NCBI RefSeq assembly: GCF_000344805.1
Contig: NC_020453.1
Coordinates: 2,976,001 to 3,040,000, forward strand
Direction of reading: 5' to 3'
DNA length: 64,000 nt
DNA from: Bradyrhizobium oligotrophicum S58
GTDB taxonomy: Bacteria > Pseudomonadota > Alphaproteobacteria > Rhizobiales > Xanthobacteraceae
In this document: positions 62,547-64,000 of the stretch, piece by piece
Position numbering within the stretch: position 1 is the first letter of the stretch
Layout of the letters: each line of letters starts with the position of its first letter
The notes under the pieces: generated by a model
What the model was told of the DNA's origin: nothing
What the model saw: only the letters and a program-made list of their open reading frames with translations
Database searches by the model: none
Position numbers and translations under genes: made by a program

Positions 62547-62720
62547 TCATTCCTTCTCGCCGAGAAGCTTGCGTGTGTTGCGGTTGATGAAGTGAAGCCG
62601 GGTGCATGCCTTGCACACCACGGTTTCATACGCGGATGTCGGATCGGCGGCCTTCGGCTCTTCAAGCCAGTGCTGCACGTTCATCCCGGTTCGCGGACAT
62701 TTGAAGATCAGATTACCCAT
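62547..62720 (-). CDS. Small zinc-ribbon protein (57 aa)
   Basis: 57 aa. It reads MGNLIFKCPRTGMNVQHW, then LEEPKAADPTSAYETVV and CKACTRLHFINRNTRKLLGE. The C-x3-G spacing of the first Cys and the later CKAC motif suggest a mini zinc ribbon. The type is common in Bradyrhizobium as an uncharacterised protein. No strong ribosome-binding site precedes the ATG, so it may be translated from a longer leader. It is below the usual length cut-off of ORF callers. Confidence 0.6.
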   Translation of the reverse strand: MGNLIFKCPRTGMNVQHWLEEPKAADPTSAYETVVCKACTRLHFINRNTRKLLGEKE

Positions 62721-62866
62721 ACAAATTTAAGTATTGGCCAGAACGGGAACCCGCCCTTTGATCTGAATCAAGGGCGCTCGCCCAAATGACAGGCAATCGC
62801 AGCTTCTGACGCAATCAATGGTTGAGGTGATTGCGTATGATTTATTCAGGGTAGCGAAGGCAGGCG

Positions 62867-63106
62867 TCAGGCCTGATCCAGCGACTCGGCGACGATGCGG
62901 ATGCGGAAGACCGGCTGGCGCGTCTCATCGAGCAACTCCATCTGCCATTCGGAGTTCTCGGCGAGCTTGCGGGAGATGCTGCTGGCCATGTCGGCGCAGA
63001 CCGTGGTCATCTCTTTCCAGGCTGCATTGCGGTCGGCGCATTCTGTCCCATACTCGGACGCGCCTGAGAAGTGGCCGTTACGGATACGAAAGAAATAGAG
63101 CGGCAT
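62867..63106 (-). CDS. DUF6894 small protein
   Basis: 79 aa. MPLYFFRIRNGHF and ASEYGTECADRNAAWKEM match the DUF6894 pattern (aromatic N-terminus, D/E-x-T-E-C-A-D). The rest is helical with a beta ending (FRIRIVAESLDQA). Function unknown; the family is abundant in Bradyrhizobium. Confidence 0.78.
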   Translation of the reverse strand: MPLYFFRIRNGHFSGASEYGTECADRNAAWKEMTTVCADMASSISRKLAENSEWQMELLDETRQPVFRIRIVAESLDQA

Positions 63107-63504
63107 TGCCAAAACCGGTGAGCCCTGACCGCCCCAGGCCGCTGGGTTTGATGAACGCAGCGTAAATGGATGCGCAAACGCGAATGGGATCAATTCCGGT
63201 AAAATACGGTCGGTCGTTCGGCCGTCCCCAAGGGCTCCTCGTTGCCGACGTTCAAGCAGGACCGCGCGTCACCTGCGCAGCGCAACGGACGTCTGGAGAA
63301 AACCAGTGAGCCCCGGACCGCCGCAGTCCGAGGCTCTGGGTCAACGTCGTAGCTTCCCGCCAGGGGCAGTTCGGCAATGACAAACATGATCCTATTGCAG
63401 AGGTTGCGCCCATGCCTTGCGGCAAGTCAAAGGTCTAGGCAATTCGCTTGTCGCGGCGTCGCGCTGTCGCGCGCGTCGACGTCGTTGCGCTGCCGAGCCT
63501 GCGA
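63107..63504. other. Gene-free stretch with two related segments
   Basis: About 400 bp. A segment near 63113 and one near 63300 share a core (AAAACC, GTGAGCCC, ACCGCC, CAG) and may be a degenerate direct repeat. The frames present have no supporting start, composition or family signal. Confidence 0.4.
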
Positions 63505-63693
63505 TCAACGATCGAAGATCCGCTCCGGCGCGACCGTGAGGCGGTAGGCTACCGCGGTCGAGCCGTCCAAGGTTTCGAGCAGCGCGTCGCACAGCGGACA
63601 GCGGAGGTCTCCTGGTGGACAAGGGGGCAGCCGCAATTCGAGGCGCCGCAAACCGGCCTTGCAGGAGGAGCATGTCACATCATCTCGTTTCAT
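63505..63693 (-). CDS. Small double-CxxC zinc-ribbon protein
   Basis: 62 aa. Two CxxC pairs, CSSCKAG and RCPLCDALLETL, form a zinc-ribbon-like module between basic and proline-rich segments. The ATG at 63693 has GAGAGG directly adjacent, which is tight. Function unknown; such ribbons often bind RNA or partner proteins. Confidence 0.55.
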   Translation of the reverse strand: MKRDDVTCSSCKAGLRRLELRLPPCPPGDLRCPLCDALLETLDGSTAVAYRLTVAPERIFDR

Positions 63694-64000
63694 CCTCTCA
63701 TGATGCACAACGGGTCTGATCCGTTCCGCCGCCGTCGTGCCGAGGGGATGACAACACCGTGCGCGCGCCGGCGACGACGCCGACGTCAAAAGCCCCGGAC
63801 ATCGTCCGGGGCTTTCTTTCGGCGCGGATGGTTTCAGGGCCGTGCGCCTACAGGTGACGGAGCCCGCAGCCGGAGCCTGCAGGCAGCATCGAGAGGTAAC
63901 GGCACATCATCTGCTGATATGAGCCAGATGCAAATATGAGCCAGCTGATGTGAGCCGACCATCATCGCAACGAACAAACAAATTCGGGGCTGGTCAAAAT
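63694..64000. other. Terminal gene-free stretch
   Basis: Holds a terminator at 63789, short repeats near 63917-63955 (ATATGAGCCAG twice plus a TGAGCC), and no supported gene. The window ends inside this region. Confidence 0.4.
63789..63818 (+). terminator. Rho-independent terminator
   Basis: AAAGCCCCGGAC (63789-63800), 3-nt loop, GTCCGGGGCTTT (63804-63815), then TCTTTC. A perfect 12-bp stem followed by a T-rich run; the reverse strand also starts with AAAA, so it could work both ways. Confidence 0.75.

Noticed and set aside
63190..63387. A 65-aa minus-strand frame
   Set aside because: No ribosome-binding site, no family, and it includes part of the related segments described for the gene-free stretch.

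Overview
The window is a GC-rich chromosomal segment from an alphaproteobacterium, most likely Bradyrhizobium or a close Bradyrhizobiaceae relative. Evidence for this is the flagellar gene order, cckA directly downstream of flhB, several Bradyrhizobium-type secreted small proteins (Kazal-like, DUF6894, PMM-type zinc ribbon) and the intergenic palindromic repeats. The species call is an inference from family resemblance; no database was searched. I saw no tRNA, rRNA, CRISPR array, transposase or phage gene.

Flagellar part (about 1-8.2 kb, 15.5-26.2 kb and 27.9-36.5 kb). Two tandem flagellin paralogues are followed by flaF, a small unknown protein, a FlaG-like gene, and a minus-strand flgI-flgJ/cheL-flgN operon that diverges from the assembly regulator fliX. 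A short non-flagellar stretch follows (HxlR regulator, NAD(P)-binding protein, dksA, HWE histidine kinase, DFR-like reductase, 2-keto-4-pentenoate hydratase-like gene and a broken toxin-antitoxin pair). The minus-strand flgF-flgG-flgA-flgH operon then diverges from fliL-fliM-DUF6468-motE and a large TPR protein. After a MerR/CDF metal-efflux pair, fliO-fliP (minus) diverge from flgB-flgC-fliE-fliQ-fliR-flhB-cckA (plus). CckA is the histidine kinase at the top of the CckA-ChpT-CtrA cell-cycle phosphorelay. CtrA-type boxes (TTAA-N7-TTAA) lie before flagellin 2, flgB and the TPR gene, with near matches before flaF, flaG and fliX. The kinase and its probable flagellar targets therefore share this locus.

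Housekeeping and accessory part (36.6-64 kb). This holds a Tim44-like membrane protein, secreted lectin-like and Kazal-like proteins, a GST, an alpha/beta hydrolase, class I fumarase, a MaoC-like dehydratase and a DUF429 protein, then a repeat-rich intergenic region of nearly 900 bp. Next is a compact unit of a carotenoid cleavage oxygenase, a YciB/IspZ-like fusion membrane protein and a TetR/WHG regulator. The two target promoters have the same architecture and carry two operator copies each; this is the most interesting regulatory unit in the window. After it come a SET-domain lysine methyltransferase with a histone-H1-like tail, a SAM methyltransferase, an XRE/MmyB regulator, a FrnE/DsbA-like protein, a GNAT protein, an HD-GYP protein, a caspase-like protein, a PQQ dehydrogenase with a C-terminal anchor, a PilZ protein, a thioesterase and several very small proteins.

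Start codons were re-chosen from ribosome-binding sites where the longest reading frame was implausible (for example flgF GTG at 18999, fliX ATG at 7796, dksA TTG at 9567).
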